Source: Bradyrhizobium nivariense
GTDB taxonomy: Bacteria > Pseudomonadota > Alphaproteobacteria > Rhizobiales > Xanthobacteraceae
Reading direction: 5' to 3'
Assembly: GCF_029846715.1 (NCBI RefSeq)
Contig: NZ_JARVWW010000001.1
Coordinates: forward strand, 434,001 to 498,000
DNA length: 64,000 bases
Within the stretch, counting starts at the first letter, position 1; each line of letters starts with the position of its first letter. Of this stretch, positions 17,829-26,236 are shown one piece after another. A model generated the notes under the pieces. That model ran no database searches. It saw only the letters and a list, made by a program, of their open reading frames with translations, and was not told the origin of the DNA. The position numbers and the translations under genes were made by a program.

Positions 17829-18713
17829 CTATTGCTGTGGCTGGTTCTCGATCAGCCGATCGCTGACCAGCCGCACGGCGCCCCGTTTCCACGAATAGTC
17901 CGCGCCCAGGCGCAGGCCGCTGTCGCCGCGTGCCAGCACCGCGCCGGTCCTGGCGTCGCGCACCTGGAAGCCGAGAGCATATTCGGTGCGGCTGACCCGC
18001 CGCACCACCCCGATCAGCGACTGATCCGCGCCGAGCCTTTGCGCAATCGCCGCCTCGCAGCCGCCGCAATCGCGTAGAGCGCGCGCCTTCACCGCCTCCT
18101 CGTTTGCACTGCCGACATCGACGAGGCGGTAGCGGCCGGATTGGCCGAGGGCGTCGCGGACGCCGCCGGTCACTTCGGCCAGATAGGATGCATCTGCGGC
18201 CGCGAGGCCGGCGGCCGGTGCCGCGGTGTTGTCGTCGAGCTCGAATTCGAACACCGTCAGCGCGATCGGCGCTCGCGCACCAAGCGCGGCCATGATCTCG
18301 CGGGACACGAAGATCTCGGCATGCTCCCATGATTCATCATTGTCGCCGCGGAAGGTGTAGAGCTTGTCCATCACGACCTTCCTGGCGCCGACGTCGATCA
18401 CGGCGACCTTGGCCCATTGCACCAGCGTGCTCGTCTTCTGGATGCCGCCGATGACCTTGAACGCCGCGCCGTCCTGGGCCGACGGCACGAGCCGGTAGCG
18501 CCGGTCTCCGCCGATATCCCGCCTGAGCGCGGCCATGAAGGCCGACAGTCGTCGCTCGTGGGCGGCGGTCTGGTTGGCCGGCTCAGCCGACGTATCGGTA
18601 TAACTGAAGTCGTCCATGGCGACGCCGACGGCGGTCTCGGCATCGGCCAGCGCATAAGACGCCGGTAGGACGACAAGGAGCCAAGCTGAGAGGATCAACC
18701 GGCGCAGGTGCAT
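17829..18713 (-). CDS. Secreted DUF3280/DUF2380-like protein
   Basis: A 294-residue exported protein with a signal peptide (HLRRLILSAWLLVVLPASYALAD) and two similar halves of about 130 residues. The first half has VAMDDFSYTDTS ... RYRLVPSA ... VGGIQKTSTLVQWAKVAVID and the second has LTVFEFELDD ... RYRLVDVG ... CAEAAIAQRLGADQSLIGVV-like segments, i.e. a duplicated DUF2380 fold. The ATG at 18713 is used because the signal peptide begins there. Homologues of this type often sit beside a sensor kinase and LuxR regulator that control quinoprotein alcohol dehydrogenases. Here the kinase/regulator pair is divergently adjacent, but no quinoprotein gene is in the window. Function unknown. Confidence 0.7.
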   Translation of the reverse strand: MHLRRLILSAWLLVVLPASYALADAETAVGVAMDDFSYTDTSAEPANQTAAHERRLSAFMAALRRDIGGDRRYRLVPSAQDGAAFKVIGGIQKTSTLVQWAKVAVIDVGARKVVMDKLYTFRGDNDESWEHAEIFVSREIMAALGARAPIALTVFEFELDDNTAAPAAGLAAADASYLAEVTGGVRDALGQSGRYRLVDVGSANEEAVKARALRDCGGCEAAIAQRLGADQSLIGVVRRVSRTEYALGFQVRDARTGAVLARGDSGLRLGADYSWKRGAVRLVSDRLIENQPQQ

Positions 18714-18904
18714 GAGCGGGCCTCGTGTGACGGAGCGGCCCGCCAATCTGGACGGCGGAATCAGGCCGTGCAGCGGCGCCGGTCCCGGCAATCGCCGGGA
18801 AAATTTCACGACGGTGCACCGCACTATCACCTGGCGGCTTTGCGCCGGTTGCGTTCTGCCGTTTAATACGGGCGCGACAAACCCGTTCGCACCAGGTGCC
18901 GCCG

Positions 18905-20290
18905 ATGTGGAACCGCCCGAGGTTCGATCTCAAAGTCCGTCTGACGTTGCGCGTGGCCGCGATATCGGCCGCCTGCTTCGCCGCGATCTCCGCCTATTTC
19001 CTGATCACGGCCGACCGCGCGGCGCATGCGCGCCTCGACGACATCGCCGCCATCGTGGCCAAGACGCTGGAGCTGCAACAAGGCAAAATCCAGTGGGTCG
19101 CCAGCCCGCGCTCGGAGTTTCCCAACCTCGATCCCGTTTCCGCCTATGTGATGACGCCGGGCCTGTGCCTGGCGTTCCGCGGCACGAGCGGCGACATCCT
19201 CCAGCGCTTCTGTAGCGGCGCGCCTGCCCCGGCGAGCCCCCCGCCGCAAGCCTTCGCGGCCTTCTATCGCAGCCTGTTCGACCCCGGCCGCGAAGCGGCA
19301 CGGCCTGTGATCGTGCGCGGAGCGAAGCTCGGCGAGGCCGTGGTCTCGGTCGAGCCGGCCGTGCAGACCGCGGAGGCCTGGCACGAGGCCGGCCGCCTGA
19401 TGCTCGCGCTGGCGATCGCGCTGCCGCTGCTCTGCGCGCTGGTCTACGCCGCGCTGGCACGCGCGCTGCGCCCCACCCGCATGATCCGCACCGGCCTCGA
19501 GCGGATCGCCGCCAACGATCTCACCACGCGGTTGCCGCCGTTCGACCTTGCCGAGCTCTCCGCGATCCGCGACGGATTCAACCATCTCGCCGAAAGCCTC
19601 GACACCGCGCTTGCCGAGCGCAGCGAGCTGACGCGGAAGCTGATCGCGCTCCAGGACGAGGAGCGCCGCCATCTCGCGCGCGAGCTGCATGACGAGTTCG
19701 GCCAGTCGCTCGCCGCCATCCGCGCGCTCGCCTCCTCCGCCCGCCAGACCGCCGCGCAGGACTGCCCTTCCCTGCTTGGCGAATGCGACGGCATCGCGCG
19801 GACCGCAACCGGCATGATGGAAACGCTGCGCGGCACGCTGTTCCGGCTGCGGCCGCCCGATGTCGAGGAGCTCGGGCTCGTCGCCAGCCTCGAAGGCCTG
19901 GTCGCGGGCTGGAACGGACGCAGCCGCGGCGAGACGCGCTTTACGATCGGTTTCGACGGGGCGTTCGAGACGCTGCCAGCCACGATCAGCGCCAGCCTTT
20001 ACCGCATCGTGCAGGAGGCGCTCACCAATGCCGCCAAGCATGCCGGCGCCACGAAGGTGAGCCTGGAATTGACGATGCGGGCCTGCGAGATCGCGCTTGC
20101 GATCGACGATGACGGACGCGCGACCGATCCCGTCGTGAAATCCGGCATGGGCCTGCTCGGCATGCGCGAGCGCGTTGCGGCCTTGCGCGGCCAATTGAGC
20201 TTCGAGGCCGCGCCGAGCGGCGGCTCTGCACTGCGCGTGGTCATTCCGCTCGCAGCCGGCGATCGGCAGCCGCTGGAGCACGCCGCATGA
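18905..20290 (+). CDS. Membrane sensor histidine kinase, NarL/DegS (HisKA_3) type
   Basis: A 461-residue inner-membrane kinase. Two transmembrane helices (about 12-35 and 158-180) flank a periplasmic sensor region of about 120 residues, followed by a HAMP-like linker (RALRPTRMIRTGLERIA), a HisKA_3 dimerisation domain with phosphoacceptor His262 in ERRHLARELHDEFGQ, and an HATPase_c domain (VQEALTNAAKHAGA, IDDDGRA, GMGLLGMRERVAAL). The ATG at 18905 has AGGTG 8-9 bases upstream; an in-frame GTG at 18896 is the alternative. The gene overlaps the response regulator by 4 bases (ATGA). The architecture resembles MoxY/ExaD-type sensors of C1 or alcohol oxidation; this is inference. Confidence 0.87.
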   Translation: MWNRPRFDLKVRLTLRVAAISAACFAAISAYFLITADRAAHARLDDIAAIVAKTLELQQGKIQWVASPRSEFPNLDPVSAYVMTPGLCLAFRGTSGDILQRFCSGAPAPASPPPQAFAAFYRSLFDPGREAARPVIVRGAKLGEAVVSVEPAVQTAEAWHEAGRLMLALAIALPLLCALVYAALARALRPTRMIRTGLERIAANDLTTRLPPFDLAELSAIRDGFNHLAESLDTALAERSELTRKLIALQDEERRHLARELHDEFGQSLAAIRALASSARQTAAQDCPSLLGECDGIARTATGMMETLRGTLFRLRPPDVEELGLVASLEGLVAGWNGRSRGETRFTIGFDGAFETLPATISASLYRIVQEALTNAAKHAGATKVSLELTMRACEIALAIDDDGRATDPVVKSGMGLLGMRERVAALRGQLSFEAAPSGGSALRVVIPLAAGDRQPLEHAA

Positions 20291-20949
20291 GCGCGGCCGA
20301 CGCGACCATCTTGCTGGTCGACGACCATTCCGTCGTCCGCGAGGGCTATCGCTCCGTGCTCCAGAAGCAGCCGGGATTGCGTGTCATCGCCGAAGCCGCC
20401 GACGGCGCCGAGGCCTACCGTCTCTTCAAATCCGAGGCGCCCGACCTCGTCATCATGGATCTGAGCATGCCCGGCATCGGCGGCATCGAGGCCGTCAGGC
20501 GGATCAGGCAGTGGGACAAGGGTGCGCGGATTCTCGTCTTCACCATGCACGAGAATGCCGGCTTTGCCGTGCAGGCGATCCGCGCCGGTGCGAGGGGCTA
20601 CGTCACCAAGACCAGTCCGCCGGAGACACTGGTGCGCGCCGTGATGGACGTGCTCGCCGGCAAGATCGCGATCAGCCCCGACATCGACCATGAGCTCGCG
20701 CTGAGCCGGCTCGCCGGGGAAAGCTCGGCCGCCGACGTCCTCACACCGCGCGAGTTCGAGGTGCTGCGGCTGCTGCTCGCCGAGAACACGACGGACCAGA
20801 TCGCCGAAACGCTCCATGTCAGCCCGAAGACGGTGGCGAACCTGCATTCCCTGATCAAGGACAAGCTCGGCGTCGGCTCCGACATCGAACTGGTCCGGCT
20901 GGCGCTGCGCCAGGGAATATTGACAGAGGTCGATCTCGGCGAGGCCTGA
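20287..20949 (+). CDS. LuxR/NarL family response regulator
   Basis: A 220-residue two-component regulator and partner of the overlapping sensor kinase. The receiver domain has the acidic pocket LLVDDHSVVREGY, phosphoacceptor Asp58 in IMDLSMPGIGG, the Thr in VFTMHE and the Lys in YVTKTSPP. A LuxR-type helix-turn-helix follows (about 150-210; LTPREFEVLRLLLAENTTDQIAETLHVS). It would bind DNA as a phosphorylated dimer. The targets are not visible nearby apart from the divergent secreted DUF gene. Confidence 0.9.
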   Translation: MSAADATILLVDDHSVVREGYRSVLQKQPGLRVIAEAADGAEAYRLFKSEAPDLVIMDLSMPGIGGIEAVRRIRQWDKGARILVFTMHENAGFAVQAIRAGARGYVTKTSPPETLVRAVMDVLAGKIAISPDIDHELALSRLAGESSAADVLTPREFEVLRLLLAENTTDQIAETLHVSPKTVANLHSLIKDKLGVGSDIELVRLALRQGILTEVDLGEA

Positions 20950-20953
20950 TCGC

Positions 20954-21847
20954 TCAGGCGAGATAGCGGGTGAGATAGCCTTCCATGGCGTAGAGCGCAC
21001 AGAGCGCGAGGCTCGACCACACCGCGGCGGTGAAATATAGAAACATCCAGGTCAGCTCGCCCTTCCAGTGCGCGATGTCGTGGGTCACGACCCACCGCGT
21101 CGAGACGTCATGCAGGCCTTCGAGCAAGCCGAGCAATCTGTTGCCCTCGGCATGCCCTGCCCGCCAGCGGCTGAGATACATCGGCACGTCGACGGTGACG
21201 AGGAAGGCGAGGAAGCAGGCGATGCCGATGATGCCGGCAATCAGCGCCCAGCGCACCGGCCCCTGGAATTCCGGCATCAGGCGGCACAGCGCGATGCCGG
21301 CGAGAAAGAACGTCACCGCCCACAGCGAGTTCTCGATCGCATTGAAGAGGAAATTGGTGGTCACCACCGCGTACCAGGAGAAGCACTCCGCGATGATGAT
21401 CACGGGCACGATGACGAGCGCGATGTTCACCGCGGTCTCCGCGCCGGTCATGTGACCCAGCTGATGCAGGATGATCGCCCATTGCGCGACGAAGCAGAGT
21501 TCGGCCACGGTCGCGACGGTGCGGCCGACGAAGACGCTGGAGAGCCAGGTATCGAACAGGCAAATGCGCTGCACGTCCGCGCGCGGCAGGAACGAGCGGA
21601 AGGCGCAGCCGAACACGTAACCGGCGCAGAGCAGGAACATCAGGCCGATGTCGGAGCCGCCGCCGAGACTGCCCGCAACGGTCGGGTAGAACTCGCGGTA
21701 CAGCATGAACCAGACGAGAATGTTGGCGGCACTGACAAGCGTCAGAGAGCCCCACCACCACGCGAGGGGATTTGACCGCGCCTGCCACTGCAACATGAAT
21801 CGCTCCGCCGTAACCGATATGACATCCAGCGGTAGCAATTCTGTCAT
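20954..21847 (-). CDS. Conserved multi-pass membrane protein of unknown function
   Basis: A 297-residue integral membrane protein with about eight hydrophobic helices (for example LTLVSAANILVWFMLY, FLLCAGYVFGCAF, ALIAGIIGIACFLAFLVTV). Polar motifs between helices include CLFDTWLSSVFVGRTVATVAELCFVAQW and HQLGHMTGAE. Histidines and an aromatic-rich second half (THDIAHWKGELTWMFLYF) could lie at a cofactor or ion site, but I recognise no family. It converges on the response regulator with a 4-base gap. An in-frame Met at residue 18 is an alternative start. Confidence 0.7.
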   Translation of the reverse strand: MTELLPLDVISVTAERFMLQWQARSNPLAWWWGSLTLVSAANILVWFMLYREFYPTVAGSLGGGSDIGLMFLLCAGYVFGCAFRSFLPRADVQRICLFDTWLSSVFVGRTVATVAELCFVAQWAIILHQLGHMTGAETAVNIALVIVPVIIIAECFSWYAVVTTNFLFNAIENSLWAVTFFLAGIALCRLMPEFQGPVRWALIAGIIGIACFLAFLVTVDVPMYLSRWRAGHAEGNRLLGLLEGLHDVSTRWVVTHDIAHWKGELTWMFLYFTAAVWSSLALCALYAMEGYLTRYLA

Positions 21848-22001
21848 AATCTGGTGACGTGACGCGACAAAAATCTGCGTGACGGCGCTGTCATAATTGC
21901 GCTCCGCGCTGTCATATTCGCGGGGGGCGACTGCTCCCCCACGCGCTCTCGATCCCTATTCCGGGGCGCCACTTCGAGGCCACCCGGAATAGCGCGGGGA
22001 C

Positions 22002-22493
22002 CTACGTCTTCATCCCAACGACATACGCCGCGAGCTTGTCCAGCGTCTGGTAGCCGTATTCAACGGCGCCGAAGCTGATCATGCCGTCGCGCTGCGCCGT
22101 GCTCGACGCCAGCTGCCGCATCATCAGAACCGTCTTGCCGTTCCTTTGCTCGGCGAACGTGACGGTAAAGCGAAACAGTCCGGGATCCTCGTCCTGGTCG
22201 GCGCCGTGATCCATCTCCATCAGCGACGGCCGCTCGATGCGGCGGAAGCGCATGCGGTTCGAATAGACGGTGCCGTCGGGGCCGATCATGTTGAAGCGCC
22301 AGACGCCGCCGACGCGCACGTCGATCTCGAAGGTCTCGACTTTGAAACCCTTCGGCCCGAACCATTGCGGCAGATGTTTTGGATCGGACCACGCCTCGAA
22401 CACCAGATCGCGCGGCGCGTCGATCACGCGCGACATCACGATCTCGCGGTCGAGCGACCATTGCGACAGGGCGGGGTTGGCAGAATTCGTCAT
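22002..22493 (-). CDS. SRPBCC / AHSA1 family protein
   Basis: A 163-residue START-like hydrophobic-pocket protein of the AHSA1 branch. Landmarks are SRVIDAPRDLVFEAWSDPKHLPQWFGP, the GGVWRFNM core strand and the C-terminal helix YGYQTLDKLAAYV. It follows an ArsR regulator with a 2-base gap, the very common ArsR-AHSA1 arrangement, in which the SRPBCC protein is thought to bind a hydrophobic ligand or detoxify a compound and the ArsR protein represses the pair. The ligand is unknown. Confidence 0.88.
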   Translation of the reverse strand: MTNSANPALSQWSLDREIVMSRVIDAPRDLVFEAWSDPKHLPQWFGPKGFKVETFEIDVRVGGVWRFNMIGPDGTVYSNRMRFRRIERPSLMEMDHGADQDEDPGLFRFTVTFAEQRNGKTVLMMRQLASSTAQRDGMISFGAVEYGYQTLDKLAAYVVGMKT

Positions 22494-22495
22494 CG

Positions 22496-22888
22496 TCAGG
22501 AACCTTTCCGTCTGGTTGTCTTGTTGTTTGATTTGGACGGTCGTTTGGCAGCCGCCCTCTCTTTCTTCAGCTTCATCACATAGACTTCGAAGCGGTCGAG
22601 CCGCGCCTCCCAGATCGCACGCTGGTGCTGGAACCAGTCCTCCGCACTGAGGAGCGCGTCGGGACTGAGGCGGCAGGTGCGCACCCGGCCGGATTTCTCC
22701 GACAGAACCAGCCCGCTCGTCTCCAGCACGTGGATGTGTTTCATGAGGCTCGGCAGCGCCATCTCGAAGGGATCGGCAAGCTCGCCAACCGATGCCTCGC
22801 CGGCGCAGAGCCGCATCACGATCGCCCGCCGGGTGGGATCGGCAAGAGCCGCGAAGACCTGATCGAGCCGAGATAATTGGTTAGCCAT
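22496..22888 (-). CDS. ArsR family transcriptional repressor
   Basis: A 130-residue winged helix-turn-helix protein: VFAALADPTRRAIVMRLCAGEASVGELADPFEMALPSLMKHIHVLETSGLV covers the DNA-binding domain (split here by description: the recognition helix is MALPSLMKHIHVL). It has no cysteine metal-site motif (ELCVCDL is absent), so a metal inducer is unlikely. The C-terminus is lysine-rich. The ATG at 22888 is preferred to an upstream TTG because family proteins begin near LDQVFAAL and because a palindromic operator straddles this ATG. It is co-transcribed with the AHSA1 gene. Confidence 0.88.
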   Translation of the reverse strand: MANQLSRLDQVFAALADPTRRAIVMRLCAGEASVGELADPFEMALPSLMKHIHVLETSGLVLSEKSGRVRTCRLSPDALLSAEDWFQHQRAIWEARLDRFEVYVMKLKKERAAAKRPSKSNNKTTRRKGS

Positions 22889-22896
22889 GAAGCTAA
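22881..22896. promoter_or_regulatory. ArsR operator copy 1, straddling the start codon
   Basis: TTAGC-CATGAA-GCTAA is a perfect inverted repeat (extended by G and C to GTTAGC/GCTAAC) that overlaps the arsR start codon at 22886-22888. The second copy, with the same half-sites and the same 6-base spacer, lies exactly 50 bases upstream. The duplicated architecture makes these the likely autoregulatory binding sites. Confidence 0.65.
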
Positions 22897-22930
22897 CTAT
22901 AGGACTGCCGCCATCCGGCGTCAACAATTG

Positions 22931-22946
22931 TTAGCTCACAAGCTAA
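22931..22946. promoter_or_regulatory. ArsR operator copy 2
   Basis: TTAGC-TCACAA-GCTAA is a perfect inverted repeat with a 6-base spacer, identical in half-sites to the copy at 22881-22896. It lies 43 bases upstream of the arsR ATG, where the promoter should be. Confidence 0.68.
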
Positions 22947-23060
22947 GTAATTTTGTCGCAGGCTCCCGGGCGGAACCCACCACGCGTAATCGTGAATTGG
23001 GCCGCCCGGCCCTCCCGGCTAAAAGAGGTTCGGGGGCGCATCGCATCATGCGTCAGAGCC

Positions 23061-24224
23061 GTGCCGTCTGTTGTCATCTCATCGCATCTCACCCGGCGGG
23101 CGCTCGCCCGGGCTGCGCTCGTTCCCCTCGCGCTTGCCTGGCCGCGCCGCGCCGCCGCGGATTCCGACATGATCGCGCAGATGCGCGACATCGTCGCGAG
23201 CGAGCTGGCGCCGACCGCGACGCCGGACCAGCCGGGCGGTCTCGCCGCCGCGCTTTATGCCGGCCGCCATGTCGAGTTTTTCAGCTACGGCTTTGCCGAC
23301 GACGCCACGCAAAGGCCGGTCACGCCGGACGCGCTGTTCAACCTCGGCTCCCTGCGCAAGCCGTTCGAGGCGACGCTGGTCGCGCTCGGCACCCTCCGCG
23401 GCGAGCTGCGGCTCGACGATCGTCTGCCGAAATATCTCCCCGAACTCACCGGCGACTATATCCGCCACGTCACCGTCGGCGAGCTCGTCACGCACACCTC
23501 GGGCATGCTGCTGCCGACCGACCATCCGCCGTGGCCGGACGAGTCATTTTCGCGCGCGCAGTTCGTCGACATGTTCAACAGCTGGCGACCGCAAGCCGGC
23601 GAAGTGCCCGGCAAGCAGCGCGTCTACAGCCACGCCGGCTACACGCTGCTTCAGCTCGTGCTCGAGCGCTGCTACGGCGCTCCGATCTCGACCCTGTTGG
23701 AACAGCGCATCCTCAAGCCGATCGGCATGAATGCGACCTCCTTACCCGAACGCGGCGAGGACAGTCGTGCCGTCATGGACGAGGCCTCGATGCAGCGCGC
23801 GGTCCAGGGCTATTCGGATCAGGGCATGGCGATCGGCCCCATCGGCAACCAGCAGAGCTATTTTGATTTTCCCGGCACGGGCCAGATGTTTTCTTCGCCG
23901 CGGGATCTCGCGACTTTCGTTGCTGCCTGCGTCGACGGGCGGTCGATCGACCCTCACTTGCGTGAGGCATTGCGCATCACGCAGCACGAGATTTTCCGCG
24001 TCGACGATAAGTTTGGACAGGGAATGGCCTGGGAGACGGTGCGTCTGCCAGGCGTCACCGTCGTCGACAAGCCGGGCGGCCTCAACAACGCCTCAGGCTA
24101 TATCGGCCTCGTGCCGGCGCGGCGGATCGGGATCGTCCTGCTCGCCAATCGAGGCGAATATCCGCACGAGATCGCGCGCTACAGGATCCTGCCCGCGCTG
24201 GCGCGCCTCGTGGCTTCGCACTGA
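23061..24224 (+). CDS. Exported serine hydrolase of the beta-lactamase (class C / EstB-like) family
   Basis: A 387-residue exported hydrolase. The N-terminus TRRALARAALVPLALAWPRRAAA looks like a Tat/Sec signal peptide. The catalytic S-x-x-K is SLRK (GSLRKPFEA), the second motif is YSHAGY in place of the usual Y-x-N, and the third is DKPGG in place of K-T-G. HTSGMLLP is also typical of EstB/PbpX-type members. These substitutions suggest an esterase, peptidase or amidase rather than a true beta-lactamase. The GTG at 23061 is the first in-frame start before the signal peptide, but no strong ribosome site is visible and starts at 22989 or 22953 are possible. Confidence 0.8.
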   Translation: MPSVVISSHLTRRALARAALVPLALAWPRRAAADSDMIAQMRDIVASELAPTATPDQPGGLAAALYAGRHVEFFSYGFADDATQRPVTPDALFNLGSLRKPFEATLVALGTLRGELRLDDRLPKYLPELTGDYIRHVTVGELVTHTSGMLLPTDHPPWPDESFSRAQFVDMFNSWRPQAGEVPGKQRVYSHAGYTLLQLVLERCYGAPISTLLEQRILKPIGMNATSLPERGEDSRAVMDEASMQRAVQGYSDQGMAIGPIGNQQSYFDFPGTGQMFSSPRDLATFVAACVDGRSIDPHLREALRITQHEIFRVDDKFGQGMAWETVRLPGVTVVDKPGGLNNASGYIGLVPARRIGIVLLANRGEYPHEIARYRILPALARLVASH

Positions 24225-24248
24225 GCCGCGCGCGCCCCGCGAAAACAG

Positions 24249-24273
24249 AAAGCCCCGGCTGAGCCGGGGCTTT
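24249..24273. terminator. Bidirectional rho-independent terminator
   Basis: AAAGCCCCGGC / GCCGGGGCTTT form a perfect 11-base-pair stem with a 3-base loop, between the convergent serine hydrolase and outer-membrane barrel genes. A-rich and T-rich flanks on both sides suit termination in either direction. Confidence 0.85.
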
Positions 24274-24301
24274 CCACGTCAGATCCAGAACGGGATGAAG
24301 C

Positions 24302-25135
24302 TCAGTATCTGGCGACGACCGGTCCGCCGAACTTGTAGTTCACGCCGACACGCACGATGTTCGACTTGAGGTCGACCGAGTGGGTGTAGACGTTGCTCGG
24401 AGACGGCGCAGCGCCTGCGAAGGTCACAAGATTGGTGCTCCTTGCCGAAGCGCTGCCGAGGTCGACATAGAGATATTCGGCCTTGAGCGACCAACCGCCG
24501 CCGAAGGCGTATTCGGTGCCCACACCGGCGGTCCAGCCTAGGCGCGTGTCGCGGATCGCTGCCGATTCTGTTGCCGCGGAGAAGGTGTCGGTGAAGTTGA
24601 AATTGCCCTTCACTTCCGCGATCGCCGCACCGCCAGTGGCGTAGAGCAGCCAGGTCGGAGCCGCGAGGAAGCCGATGCGGCCGCGGATCGTGGCGAGCCA
24701 GTCGGCCGAGACCTGCGAGGACACGGTGAAGCCGGTCGGGGCGCAGCAGGGATAGAGCGCCGACCCGGACGCACTGCCCTTGAAGCCGAAATAGTTGATG
24801 TCGCCTTCGAGGCCGAGCACGGCGTGGTTGACCTGCCAGTTGTAGCCGGCCGTGAAGCCGCCGGTCACGCTGGAGCTGTTGATGCCTTGGGCGCCGACCG
24901 CGCCGATGGCAGGAACGCTGCTGGCCGCGAAATAGCCGGTCGGAGAAAACACGGTCGAGGTGGCCGGATCGGCGCTGCCCCACTGCCCGCCGACATTGCC
25001 GCCGACGTAAAAGCCGGTCCAGTTGTAGGCCGACGCCATCATCGGCGCCTTGGTGTATTGCGCCGCGAGGTCGGCCGCCTGCACGGATGCGGAGCCCAAA
25101 ACAACCGCGGCAACCGCCAGCAAAAACTTCTTCAT
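24302..25135 (-). CDS. Omp31/Omp25-like outer-membrane beta-barrel protein
   Basis: A 277-residue porin-family protein with a signal peptide (KKFLLAVAAVVLGSASVQAAD). A typical first strand follows (YNWTGFYVGGNVGGQWG), then alternating amphipathic strands, KAEYLYVDLGS, and the terminal strand NIVRVGVNYKFGG with an aromatic/Tyr C-terminus (VVARY). This is the eight-stranded outer-membrane protein type found in many copies in Bradyrhizobium and Brucella. Its role is structural or permeability-related; it has no enzymatic motif. Confidence 0.9.
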   Translation of the reverse strand: MKKFLLAVAAVVLGSASVQAADLAAQYTKAPMMASAYNWTGFYVGGNVGGQWGSADPATSTVFSPTGYFAASSVPAIGAVGAQGINSSSVTGGFTAGYNWQVNHAVLGLEGDINYFGFKGSASGSALYPCCAPTGFTVSSQVSADWLATIRGRIGFLAAPTWLLYATGGAAIAEVKGNFNFTDTFSAATESAAIRDTRLGWTAGVGTEYAFGGGWSLKAEYLYVDLGSASARSTNLVTFAGAAPSPSNVYTHSVDLKSNIVRVGVNYKFGGPVVARY

Positions 25136-25408
25136 TCCAGTCTCCTTGCCTCACGCGATTGATCTCGCGTTTCGAATGCGCGCGGGCGGAAGGCGTCGGG
25201 CGCAGATCGGGCATAGGCCGCCGGCCCCTTGCCGTCTTGGGCTACGGCGAAGTTCATAGGGACTGTGACGTAGTGTGAGGCCCGCCGCGTGCGAACGCGT
25301 GACAAGTGTGACCGAGGGGCCACACGTCTTCCCTCATCCGCGGCACACGACGCACGCCCGTGTCGCATCACGACAACAGCGCGAAACGCGATTCGACTTT
25401 CCCGCGTC

Positions 25409-26113
25409 TCAGACCGAACGTGTCAGTCCGCCGTCGACGCGGATGTTCTGGCCTGTGATGTAGGCCGCGCCGTCGGACGCCAGGAACGAGATCGTCGCGG
25501 CGATCTCCTCGACCTTGCCGTAGCGCTGCATCGGCACGCTGTCGCGGCGTGCATCGGTCTGCGGCAGGCTGTCGATCCAGCCCGGCAGCACGTTGTTCAT
25601 GCGGATGTTGTCGGCGGCATGGGTGTCGGTGAAGATTTTCGTGAAGGCGGCAAGGCCGGCGCGGAACACCGCAGACGTCGGAAACATCGCGCTCGGCTCG
25701 AACGCCCAGGCGGTCGAGATGTTGATGATGGCGCCGGCCTTCTGCGCCTGCATCAAAGGCGTCACCAGCCGGGTCGGACGGATCACGTTGAGCAGATAGG
25801 TGTCGAGGCCGGTGTGCCACTGCTCGTCGGTGATCTCCGTGATCGGCGCGCGGGGCCCATGGCCCGCGCTGTTGACGAGCACGTCGATGCGTCCCCATTG
25901 GGCAAGCGCCCCGTCGACGAGCCGCTTCAGATCGTCGTTCGACTTGTTGGAGCCGGTGACCCCTAACCCGCCGAGCTCGGCCGCCAGCGCCTCGCCCTTG
26001 CCGGAGGAGGACAGGATGGCGACGCGAAAGCCGTCGGCCGCGAGCCGACGCGCAGCCCCTGCCCCCATGCCGCTGCCGCCGGCGGTCACGAGTGCGACCT
26101 TCTCTGCTGCCAT
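25409..26113 (-). CDS. Atypical short-chain dehydrogenase/reductase lacking the YxxxK motif
   Basis: A 234-residue Rossmann-fold SDR. The cofactor loop is TAGGSGMGAGAARRL, NSAG replaces NNAG, and the C-terminus ITGQNIRVDGGLTRSV is normal. The active-site helix reads FPTSAVFRAGLAAFTK where classical enzymes have Y-x-x-x-K, so the catalytic Tyr and Lys are replaced (by Ser/Thr-region residues and Arg). The preceding Ser is present in INISTAWAFEP. It may bind a nucleotide without classical oxidoreductase chemistry, or use another mechanism. It is divergent from the GNAT gene. Confidence 0.82.
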   Translation of the reverse strand: MAAEKVALVTAGGSGMGAGAARRLAADGFRVAILSSSGKGEALAAELGGLGVTGSNKSNDDLKRLVDGALAQWGRIDVLVNSAGHGPRAPITEITDEQWHTGLDTYLLNVIRPTRLVTPLMQAQKAGAIINISTAWAFEPSAMFPTSAVFRAGLAAFTKIFTDTHAADNIRMNNVLPGWIDSLPQTDARRDSVPMQRYGKVEEIAATISFLASDGAAYITGQNIRVDGGLTRSV

Positions 26114-26236
26114 GACTTATCCTCCTCTGTGATATCGTTGAGGCGGGCCGCAGGCCCGGCCTATCATGAGGCCTTCTACCGCCGGACCTGCCGGCAGGTC
26201 CACCGTCGAGAACATCCGTCATGAGCGACTTTTGAG

